A DNA stretch of 64,000 nucleotides from Sporobolomyces roseus (Eukaryota > Basidiomycota > Microbotryomycetes > Sporidiobolales > Sporidiobolaceae), in contig JADILM010000004.1 in the NCBI GenBank assembly GCA_016617785.1, positions 558,001 through 622,000 of the forward strand, written 5' to 3'. The position numbers were made by a program, and so were the translations under genes. The notes below the pieces were generated by a model. That model did not search any database. It was not told the DNA's origin and saw nothing but the letters and a program-made list of their open reading frames with translations. This document shows positions 13,661 through 22,542 of the stretch, piece by piece; position 1 is the stretch's first letter; every line of letters starts with the position of its first letter.

Positions 13661-15078
13661 TCAAGCTTGAGCGACTAATTTCCCGTTCAACGCCATTTCT
13701 CTGAATACTGGCCAAGCTCCCGAGTTGATTCCCCATTCATCGGTTTGCTCAGTCCAGATCACTTTGATTTCGCGAGTTTTGCAAGAGGCGAGAAGTTCTT
13801 CGACGAATTCTTCAGTGGTCTCCTCCACGCTGCATGTATCTGATTCCTGAAGTTCGAGGGATAGGAAGAGTAGCTCGAGAGCGGGAGTGTTCCTCGCGGT
13901 CGTGACGTTCTCGAGGATAAGGTCCTGGTCGTCTGTCTCTGGACAATCGATAGCGAGATAGCGAATAGTCTCCCACTGAGGATAGTCGTAGACGCTAGAG
14001 ACGTGACAGTTGCAAATAACGAGTGTCTTGTCGGCGAAGAGGGAGAAGGAGGAGGGTGTAAGCTTTGCTAGAATCGAAGTGTCGATCGAGAGGGCTGTCA
14101 AGTTGACGAGGAAAGTTTGCGAGAGACTCATCGTAGTTGCGATATCGAGCGAAGTGTACCCGTCTCTGTCTGCTCGATCTTGTCCAGTACTGAGAACGCA
14201 GGAGCGTAAACGAGGAAGGCTTGTAATGGAGAGAAGCTTCGAAAGGATCGCTACTCGAGCACACGGCTGTACCAGCGACAGGTGTTGCAGCCAGTTTGCT
14301 CTGAGTAGGAATGGGCTATCTATGAACGCGTTGCCTCGGAGGTTGAGCGTGACGATACCTAGGAAAAGCATGCAAATTAGAACTTTTATCGTCAAAGTTC
14401 GGATTAGGGAAATGAACACTCACTGCGATTCTGGGAGAGGAGGCCGCGGAGTCGTAAAGGACGGCCATCATTAAGTGACAGCGACTCGAGTAATGAGCAT
14501 GACTCGAGTATTGAGGTTAAAGCTGTGTTGTCGAAAGTGAAGTCGTCCTCTTGGAACTCGAAGAACAGGTGTCGCATGTGCTCGACCAGCTCTGAGTTTG
14601 TCAAGCCCTTGACAACTTTGCGTCGATGTCGAGCTACGTCCTTGCTGGGCTTGACGTACATTCCGATGCGAAAGAGTAGAGGTTGCGCAACTTGACGGAA
14701 TTGGCGGGAGACGAGGGAGTAAGATCGAAGGAGACGTTGGCGTTCAGCGTAAGATTCATGATAAGGCTCGATGGGTAAGCTGTATTCAATGATGAGGAGA
14801 GAAAGTTCGGAGGGAAGTTTGTTGAAGGGGGAATCAGGGAGGAAGGGCTGTGGGAAGCTATGAAGATGGCCAAGGGGAGTCAGTCATCGTAGGGCTTCTC
14901 TGTAGCTAGTTCCGCCTCATTTACGCTCGTCGTTGGACTCCTGTCAAACTTTACAGATGAGGGCAAACAGAGGAGAACTGTAACGTGAGATTCACCCTAG
15001 GCGCTGCTTTACCCCTCTATACCACTTCCTGATCCTCCTATAGCTCTTGACGACGACCAAGCGGTGAGTCAGCGGCAT
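13661..15078 (-). CDS. Tandem F-box family protein, copy A
   Basis: Exons 14996-15078, 14424-14857 and 13661-14358 give 404 aa. The F-box region is FNKLPSELSLLIIEYSLP followed about 30 residues on by SLVSRQFRQVAQPLLF. The rest is a variable leucine-rich tail with a conserved ADKTLV block and the C-terminal signature GAWPVFREM. The start is the ATG in MPLTHRLVVV. Its first exon, ending KWYRGVKQR, aligns with that of copy B (KKWYRRVKDR). The role would be a substrate receptor of an SCF ligase. This is the last gene of the array on this strand, and the spacer to copy B is 364 nt. The substrate is unknown. Confidence 0.75.
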
Positions 15079-15442
15079 TGTTGAGGTGAAGAGGCGGAAA
15101 GAAAGGGAAAAACTCGTTCGCAAGTGACGGGAATCTCAGTCTCTCTCAAGTTCCTGGATCCAGGTCGGGCGAAGATACAGTATCTTAAGCTTCCCGATCA
15201 GATCGATGTCAAGCGTTGAAGTAGAGCGGTTTCACACATTGGAGGTTCAAACGAACTTGTTGCGATTCTTCGCTCAATACAAAGCGAATCGTTTCGATCA
15301 TCTCATTCGTCTCGCCAGCGGAGGAGAGATCGACCCCTCTGCGCTTGTGTCGAGGATGGTCGCTGCGAGCGAATGCACACACAAAAAATTGCATCTTTAC
15401 AATCGATCTCGTAAGCTAAACATCCTACTTCTTCATTTCAAG
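15079..15442. promoter_or_regulatory. Spacer between F-box copies A and B
   Basis: This stretch holds the promoter of copy A and the 3' end of copy B. A TTCGCAA element lies at 15117-15123, about 40 nt upstream of the copy A ATG. Near 15407-15428 is a GTAAGCTAAACATCCTAC segment that recurs almost exactly 3' of copy D (near 19088-19110), so the duplicated unit includes 3' flank. Confidence 0.45.
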
Positions 15443-17008
15443 CTAAGCGTTCTCGTTCTCGTTCTCGTTCTCGTTCTCCACCGTGCTCCTAGCTTGGAAA
15501 GCAGGCCAGTTCGCGGGTACCAGACCCCAGTCTGGTGCCCATTTCGTCCAAATGATGTCGAGTCCTCGCATCTCGAAGTTGTCGCATGCCGTTCTCCTTG
15601 CATCGTAGTCTCGTGACATATTCCCGAGGTGGTCGGATAAGAAGAGAGCGCGGAGAGCAGGCGTTTTCGTTTCATCCTTGACCGTTTCCGAGATTGCGAC
15701 GACTTGACGAGCGATCTTGATCAACGGCACGGCGAGATACTGAACGAGATGCCAGGGGAAGCTTCGAGGTTCGTAGACGAAGTCCCAGTAAACGAGAGTC
15801 TTGTCGGCGAGAAGGGAGAAGACTTCTGCTCCGAGTTGGTTGATAATCGATGCATCCAAAGCGAGTGACTTGAGATTTCGAAGGAAGCTGGACTGCTCGA
15901 GGACGCTACGTGCTATCTTTTCGGCATAGTGGCGTGTATATCTACTGAGATCAGACCTTGTGCTTGCTTCGTCGTCGTCCGTCGTCTCTGTTGATTCGGT
16001 CGAGTTGGTTTGCATCCAGCTTCTTTCGGATCCGGCATAACCCATATCGTCGAACCTGACGGGATGGTAGCTGTCTCCCCATTCTTCGTACGTGTCCGTA
16101 GCGATCAGCGTGCATGAATGAAGGTAAGGCAGGATCGTCGAGTTCAAGATGTTGGAGATTCCGACCGAGAGAGGCGAGAGTGTGATGTGTGTGAGGTGAA
16201 TGGGCTGAGGCTGAGTGCTAGAGGGACTAGGCGAGTGCAAGCTTAGTGTTTTGATGCCTGTGCAAGAGGTGATCAGAAGTATTCGCCTAATAGAACCGAG
16301 GTTTGAACTCACGAGTATCGAGCAGAAGCGATTCCCACCGTTTCGGCGGATACGATCCTGAGATTGTGAGGTACTCAAGTGCCGAGCACTTCGAAATCAA
16401 CAGCTCTACTTCTGAGTGAATTCGTTTCGATCTCGTCCTGCCAGTCTCGATCTTGAGTATCCTGATCAGGTGTGCGAAGTTGGACTGTTCAAGTCGACGA
16501 ATCGGGGCAATTGCTAATCGTGCAGTAGGATCCAGATTCGGAGGACGGCCGTCGATGAAAACGATCTGGAAGAGCAGGCTTTGTGCGATTTGGCAGAAAA
16601 GGCGAGAAACGAGGGAGAGGGAAAGTAAGGTAGATTGGCGTTCAGGATAGGATTTCCAGAGGGGAAGCGCTGGAAGACTGTACTCGATGATGAGCTGTAC
16701 GAGTTCGATGGGAAGGGTAGCGAAAGGTGAAAGCGAGGTGGGGTCGAAAGAGGAAAAAGGAGAAGAACCGGATTGATGAGAGCGTCTATCACAGTATACA
16801 AGGCTCGTCAGTACTCCCGTTTAGCTACTCCAAGTCTCATGATTGTGCTCGAGGCTGGAGGTGAGGTGAAACGGGTGCTAAAAGATGAAGGAGGAACAAT
16901 GGGAGAATCGAGACTGGAGACTCACGATGAGCGATCTTTGACACGCCTATACCATTTTTTGAGTACTTTGAGGGGTTTCGAGAGTTCGAGTCGGCGAAGC
17001 AGTGACAT
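15443..17008 (-). CDS. Tandem F-box family protein, copy B
   Basis: Exons 16926-17008, 16313-16785 and 15443-16257 give 456 aa, the longest copy. The first exon is 83 nt, the same as in copy A. The F-box reads FATLPIELVQLIIEYSLP, then SLVSRLFCQIAQSLLFQ. The middle shows LKSLALDASIINQL and ADKTLVYWDF, matching the family block, plus an acidic Ser/Thr-rich insertion of about 40 residues (near STESTETTDDDEAS) absent from the other copies. The C-terminal signature is degraded (NWPAFQ in place of GAWPIF). The protein ends in five Glu-Asn repeats encoded by a GAGAAC hexanucleotide. As an F-box protein it probably acts in an SCF ligase; the substrate is unknown. Confidence 0.75.
15449..15478 (-). 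repeat. Coding hexanucleotide microsatellite, five GAGAAC units
   Basis: Five perfect copies of GTTCTC on the plus strand (GAGAAC on the coding strand) encode Glu-Asn five times at the extreme C-terminus of F-box copy B, followed by Ala and a TAG stop. Unit changes would alter tail length without shifting frame. Confidence 0.9.
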
Positions 17009-17347
17009 GAGTGAGATGTGAGAGAGAAGAAGGAGTCGTTGGATTTTGCAAGCCGATGACCGCTCCAACTCTTTCGATCTGTTGCTTCGCTATCCATCGA
17101 GCAGAAAGTGAGTTCCTTCACAAGCTCTCGACTTCCTAGCGACGTCGAAAACAGAGTTTTGCGGTGCGAAGAAAACGGAATGCGAGCGCTCTCGAAGTCA
17201 AGACTGCCAAAGTGTTTCGCTCGCGTTCTTCGTTGCCGATCTACTATAGTCAAGAGCGAGTATGAAAGCAGAAATTGTTTCTTTCCATTGGAATCTGATG
17301 CTACTTGCTAAGCTAGGTCTTTCCTCGAGTTTTTCCACCACGTCCTT
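17009..17347. promoter_or_regulatory. Spacer between F-box copies B and C
   Basis: This 339-nt spacer contains the promoter of copy B and the 3' end of copy C. Its length is close to the neighbouring spacers (364 and 355 nt), which supports duplication of one unit. No other gene is seen. Confidence 0.4.
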
Positions 17348-18760
17348 TCAAACGCTTCCTGCCTCCTTGACCATCATCTCCTTGAAGATTGGCCAAGCAC
17401 CAGAGATGAAACCCCAATCAGCTTCTGAGTAGATCGAAATAACCTTGATTTTGCGAGTTTCCGTTGCCAGGCGAAGATTGGCTGCGATCTCGGCGAATTC
17501 CTCGTCCTCCGATTCCTGCTCAAGATAGGAAGGGATGAAGAGAGTCCTGAGCGCAGGCATCTGCTTCGGATCGGAGATCGCGTCGGCGAGAATTCCTAAT
17601 TCGAGAGCGTTGTCGGCGGCATGAATCGCGAGATGCTGAATGAGGTGCTCTGTTTTCTTCCAATCTTGCTGTTGAATCTCGAGAAGCGGCTCGTAGGTGA
17701 CGAGCAACTTGGCGGCGAAGGGAGCGAAGGTGTCGGCGTCGAGGAAGGCTACTATCGGTGCGTCGAGATAGAGCGCCGTCATGTTCAAAAGGAAGTGATC
17801 GCCGTCTCTGAAATGACTAGCGAGGCATCCGGCGAGAGAGACGGCCTCCTCCTCGTCCTCTTCCTTCCTATCGACGGCGGCGATGAGAGCGAATGTTTCC
17901 AAGTTGGGAAGGAGAGTAGTCGTGAGCAGTTTCCACATGGCATCGACGTAGGCGCAACCTTGCATGATGGTGTAATGAGTGATCGGGACGGAGTTCGAAG
18001 GAGCGCAGTGAATGTTCGCATTGGACAAAGCTAGAGAGGTGATGTCTGCAGCGGAAGGTCAGATCCTCTGAAAAGTAAAGAGGGAAGAATCAAAACACAC
18101 TGGGCCTCTGAGCGAGGTAATCCCACAACATCAACGGAGGATCTCCACGGATCGTGAGCGATGCCAATGACCGACATTCTTCCATCACGCTATTGACGAG
18201 TCTGCAGAATACCCGATTGTCTTTTCCAGTATCTTCGAAGTATACGCTTTTGAGGTAGTGCGAGAAGTTGGGATTCGTCAAGCATATTAACATCAAGACT
18301 TCGTGCTTGGCGGTTCCATGATCCATGTCGCCTTCAGTGCTTGCGATCTCGAAAAGAAGAGGTTGAGCGATGCCTCGGAAAAGGCGAGAGACGAGCGAAA
18401 GAGAGTAGAGGACGGGCTGACGAAGGTGGTAGATGGCGAAGTAGGGGCCGTCAGGAAAGCTAGAACCGATGATGAGCTGTACGATTTCGTTAGGAAGAGT
18501 GGAGAAGGGTGAGGTAGAGGTTGAAGGGGTTTTGGGGAAAGAGGGAGAAGGGGAATCGGATGACATTGCTTGAGCAGAGCTGTTAACAATGAGAGAGCAT
18601 ATTAGTACCTTCCAGATACTCCCGAGAGCTTCCGGGTTGCGTCCACGAGTCTCCTCGATGTGGGAGAGGAAGATCGAGATGAGGCGGAAGCAGTCGGGAT
18701 CAAGCAAAGGGGGACTTACGGAGAGCGCTTCTCGTTCGTGATCAACCACTTCTTGAGCAT
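17348..18760 (-). CDS. Tandem F-box family protein, copy C
   Basis: Exons 18720-18760, 18101-18579 and 17348-18045 give 405 aa. The last exon is 698 nt, exactly as in copy A. The F-box is FSTLPNEIVQLIIGSSFP, then SLVSRLFRGIAQPLLFE. The C-terminal signature is ADWGFISGAWPIFKEM. The start is the ATG of MLKKWLITNEKRS, half the exon 1 length of copies A and B. The sequence homologous to the older upstream start is out of frame here and reads into TAG. Intron 1 (18580-18719) is 140 nt with a TACTAAT branch site and aligns without gaps to that of copy D. Expected role: an SCF substrate receptor. Confidence 0.78.
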
Positions 18761-19115
18761 CTTGAAGCTACTTGATGAGTTCGAGTTGACGAAGCGGGGG
18801 GGTAAGAGAGGGCAGAGGAAAAGGGACGATTTTTCGCAATTTCGCAAGTCCAATTTTCGATAAGCTTCCTGTTTACGGAGCGTTTCGATACACATCGAAC
18901 GTTCCCACGGTAGGACGGAAGGAGGCAAAGAGAGTGCAGGTAGTGCTTTTAACAATGCGGAGGGCTCGCTGCAGTTCGATTGAATCGTCCACTGCGATCC
19001 CACTCGATTTACTCGCCAAACCCTGCGACGACTCAACCGTGATCTTTGTTGAGTGCAGGAAGGGACGAAAGCGAAGAAAGTAACCTTTGGATGCGATTTC
19101 GTAAGCTAAACATTC
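18761..19115. promoter_or_regulatory. Promoter of F-box copy C with two TTTCGCAA elements
   Basis: Two near-contiguous copies of TTTCGCAA lie at 18832-18839 and 18840-18847, roughly 70-90 nt upstream of the copy C ATG. The same octamer sits at a similar distance before copy D and before several unrelated genes. The remainder of the 355-nt spacer includes the 3' flank of copy D. Confidence 0.45.
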
Positions 19116-20539
19116 CTACATTCCCTCCTCCTCGTTCAAGCGCTCATATTCCCTTCGCATCTCCATCATTCTCATCTCTCTGAAGATTGGCCAAGCTCCC
19201 GAGGGATATCCTAATTCGTCGGGAGCGTCATGCCAAACGACCGTGAGCTTGCGGGATTGACACGAGGATAGAAGTTTCTCAATGAATCCTACTGCGTCTC
19301 CGTATCCTGCGTACTTTGCGGCACCGAGGAGTTCACGAGATAGGAAGATGACCTCGAGATCAGGTGTTTTGGCGGGAGATTCGACGGCTTGATTGATAGC
19401 TTCGTATGCCTCCTCCCGGTTCTGACGAGCGACAGCGAGATAGCGTACTACCGACCAGATGTCTTCGTCTCTGTAGCCTCCAGAGTTGAAGGTGACGAGC
19501 GTTGCATCGGCGATGGCAGCGAAGTCGACGTATCCCATGAGGGTGATCAGTTCGAATTCGAAAGCTAGAGCGATGATACCTCCGAGGAACTCGGTGCATC
19601 CTGTCAACGTGACAGCGAGATCCCGGGTCAAGATACATCCGCTGCCGTATGAACCCTCGCAGATGAAGAAAGCCAAGGACAGGAGGTGTGGAAGGGTCTC
19701 ATGGTTTAGGAGTTTTAAGAGAATTCGTGATTTATGGCTCGGCTTGACGAGGGTAAGATGCTGAAGGTTGACTGGTTGGATTGGAGCTGCAGATTTACCG
19801 AAAGTACTGTTGAGCAGGACTAACGAAGAAAAGTCTGAAAGAACCCTGGTCAGATCTCGACACCGAAAAAAAGAGAAAGGGTCTCACAGCGTACAAGGTC
19901 TCTTCGCCAAAGATGCCCAAATCTGAGAGGGATGATCTCCGCCGAACGTCAAAGATTCGAGTGATGAACATGCTTCTACTATCAAACGGGTTCCATTCTC
20001 GTACTGATCCCAATCCTCCTGGTATCCCTCGATGAAGAGCGCCCGTACATGCTTGACGAGGTGGAGATTGGTCGAGCCTCGCAAGAATGCAAGTTGACGA
20101 TATTGCTTTTCGGAGACTTTCGCCACGTGGAAGAGAAGAGGTTGAGCGATTTGGCGAAAAAGACGAGAAGTGAGGCAGAGGGAAAGCAAGATCGATTGAC
20201 GCTGTTTGTAGGTATTCCAGCGTAGACGAGGGAGACTGTACTCGATACTGAGCTCCGTGAGCTCGAACGGGAGTGTCGAAGAGGGAGTGGAGTCCGGGAC
20301 AGATTGAGGTGAGGGGGAAGGAAGAGATTCAGGTTCAGGTTCTGCAGCTTCAGGCGAGCTGTCGACTTATAAAGAGTATATTAGTATCTTCCATGGACTC
20401 CTGAGAGACTCTCTGCTGCGTCCGCTGGGCTCCCCGAGGCGGGAGAGGAAGTTCGGGATGAAGGGGAAGGAGTGGAGATGAAGCAGAGAGGGACTTACGG
20501 AGAAGGCTTCTCGTCCGTGATCAACCAGTTTCTGAGCAT
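19116..20539 (-). CDS. Tandem F-box family protein, copy D
   Basis: Exons 20499-20539, 19895-20358 and 19116-19834 give 407 aa. The F-box is weaker (STLPFELTELSIEYSLP) but SLCLTSRLFRQIAQPLLFH is well kept. The C-terminal signature is YPSGAWPIFREM. Exon 1 (MLRNWLITDEKPS) is nearly identical to copy C, as is the 140-nt intron 1, so C and D are the most recent pair. An upstream ORF (20547-20609) ends 7 nt before the start codon. Expected role: an SCF adaptor; the substrate is unknown. Confidence 0.77.
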
Positions 20540-20546
20540 CTTGAAG

Positions 20547-20609
20547 CTACTTGAAGCGTTCGAGTCGACAAAGCAGCGAGGTAAAGTGAGAGAGGGAGAG
20601 AAAGGGCAT
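20547..20609 (-). promoter_or_regulatory. Upstream ORF of F-box copy D
   Basis: An ATG at 20609 opens 20 codons ending in TAG at 20547, seven nt before the main ATG. Its last part (LLCRLERFK) aligns with the coding exon 1 of copy B (LLRRLELSK). The old start region thus seems to have become an upstream ORF after a one-base shift. It could lower translation of copy D. The transcript start is not known. Confidence 0.4.
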
Positions 20610-20616
20610 TTCAAGA

Positions 20617-20624
20617 TTTCGCAA
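20617..20624. promoter_or_regulatory. TTTCGCAA element upstream of F-box copy D
   Basis: This is an exact copy of the octamer found twice upstream of copy C, here 78 nt before the copy D ATG. The factor that would bind it is unknown. Confidence 0.3.
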
Positions 20625-20738
20625 TTCCGATTTTTCGCTTTGGCACTGTTCGAGTCGCGGACAGAGCCATACAGCCGATGAAGAGATACTGATAGCTTAC
20701 AACCTAAAACAAAATCTACCCGAAAAATTGAAATCGAA

Positions 20739-21994
20739 CTATTTGTGAAGTACGATTAAACGAACCTCGACACTCGTTCGAGGGATCAAAGGTGTACCTT
20801 CTTCCATTCCAGCTGGAAGAGGCTCATTGATGACGTCGACGGCAGTGTGCGCTGAGAAGAGAGCTTGTCCTTGCGATCCCATCTCTGAATCGTAACATCG
20901 CAAGAGAAGCGCTTCATTCGGCATCTGGTGCGAGATGTAAGCCCAACGTTGCTCAGCTGGGGACGAGCAGTCACGAAGAGTCAGTGAGGTCGATCGCATG
21001 ATGGCGATGCGATGAATCGAGTTGAAGACAAAGGTTCGTTTGGAGCTAAAACTTACGATGATGCGAAACAGACCAATGAGTTCCGTATGCTCCTGCATGT
21101 CTCGATAGATCCCTCTCTACGTTCACCGAGCGGAAATCGCATACTGATAAAGGAGCGTTGGTGACGGGACCTATGAGAGCGAGTTGCGCGAATCAGTCAA
21201 AGTAAACGCGAATGTCTGAAGAAGAGAGAAGCTGACCTTGCAGTGGTCGCCAAAGATTGACGATCTGTATTCGATGGTATTTTTCGAATACATCGTCTCC
21301 AGCCGCTTTCTTTGCTATGATACGACCGTACTCCTGCGAGATGAAAAAATTCAGTACTCAGCGAATGAAGCCCACGCAAGAGAGACGATCACACGCCTCA
21401 TCTTGATCGACGTGTGCACTACTTGAGATCGCTTTGACGAGATCAGCGGGAGGAGCATTCTTCTGGACCGCTTTCTGTCGATTCTCCGAAATGTCGGGAA
21501 TAGCAGCATCGTTGTTCGCTCGAATAACACTGTTCCACGCTACAACTTCGTCGGCACCGAGGATATCTTTATACAATCTAGTCGTGGAGAGTCTGTCAGT
21601 AGACGTCCTATGACAGATCAGACTAAACAGGCTCACTCGCAACATTCTCTCAAGTATTCGTTCGTCGTTTCCACCGATTTCAATCCTTCGACTGAAGCGA
21701 ACGCGCTCTCGTGCTGTATAGCAGCGTATCTGAAACGCCGAGAAGAGTCATTGGGATTGATCTCGGGCAATGCGAAAGTCGAACTCACCCTCTTTCGTCG
21801 AGTTGCTCTCGAGCTGACGGTAAAGCGTCCAATTCGTCCCTCAAATTATGAAGCGGTACATTGACGGTATCCTTCGGTGGCAGATCATTCGCATCATATC
21901 TCGACAAGTACTTCTCCTGATCTTGAGGTGAGATGTCTCTTTTGACGAAGTTGATGGTAGCGAGTCGTGGAGAGGGATTGACGAGACCTGGCAT
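20739..21994 (-). CDS. AsaB/CmcJ-like hydroxylase/desaturase (non-haem iron oxygenase family)
   Basis: Exons 21789-21994, 21637-21729, 21376-21607, 21237-21333, 21057-21170 and 20739-20956 give 319 aa. The order of motifs fits the fungal AsaB/CmcJ family: a SSAHVDQDEA segment holding a His-x-Asp iron-ligand pair, EYGRIIAKKA, IQIVNLWRPLQGPV, LSVCDFRSV, YGTHWSVSHH, RWAYISHQMPNEALLLRCYDS, a second histidine in SAHTAVD, and SVEVRLIVLHK near the end. Characterised relatives hydroxylate or desaturate small molecules in secondary or nutrient metabolism. The substrate is unknown. The start MPGLVN was chosen; an ORF extension upstream is possible but unsupported. The gene shares a 548-nt divergent promoter with an NCS1 permease. 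Confidence 0.82.
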
Positions 21995-22542
21995 TGCTCT
22001 AGGGGATAGTGAGTGGTGGAAGAAGAGCTTGCAACAGGTCAAGAGTCGCTAGCCAGTAGCTCGGCCGTCCCGTGAGAAGGAAAAGTTGAGGAGGTGATTT
22101 CGAAAAATTCATGGGGAAGATTGCGGTAGACCGGTGTTTCGACGGTCGGACTCCTACGGTGAGATATCCGTTACTCCATTCGAGAAACCAGCAAATGTAT
22201 GGGAAAAAGCGGGGAGGGAAGAAGCCAAGGTCAGAAAATCGGCGCTATCTTTCTTTCTGTTCCTGTCACTTTCCCTCAAACTCAAACTCGCAAGACTGCT
22301 TCACCATGCGGGCCAGCCGCAAGGCTTATCGGCATATTCGCTTGGCTCGTGTTTCTGCATCTCAATTTCGGTTCTTTGGCTTTTTTTTCTTCTTGCTCTC
22401 TCCTCAATTGCTCTGCCCTCTCGCTCTCCTTCTTCGAACCTGCGCCCTCTGAACCCTCGTCTATCGCTCCATCGCACTCTCTCGCCGTCCTCAACACTAC
22501 TCAAGCAACTCGCTTCCGATCTCGTCGACTTCGTTTCCGAAA
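21995..22542. promoter_or_regulatory. Divergent promoter between the oxygenase and the NCS1 permease
   Basis: These 548 nt separate two divergent starts and could allow co-regulation. The stretch has a T-run near 22380-22391 and a C/T-rich leader. The open frames in it overlap one another and lack domains. Confidence 0.45.

Noticed and set aside
15206..15616. Plus-strand ATG ORF in the spacer between F-box copies A and B
   Set aside because: It overlaps the 3' end of copy B, has no domain, and its end coincides with a duplicated 3' flank. Probably chance.
18090..18749. 220-codon ORF running through exon 1, intron 1 and exon 2 of F-box copy C
   Set aside because: It reads the 140-nt intron as coding in a frame different from exon 1. 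The matching read in copy D hits a stop, and both introns carry good splice and TACTAAT branch sites.
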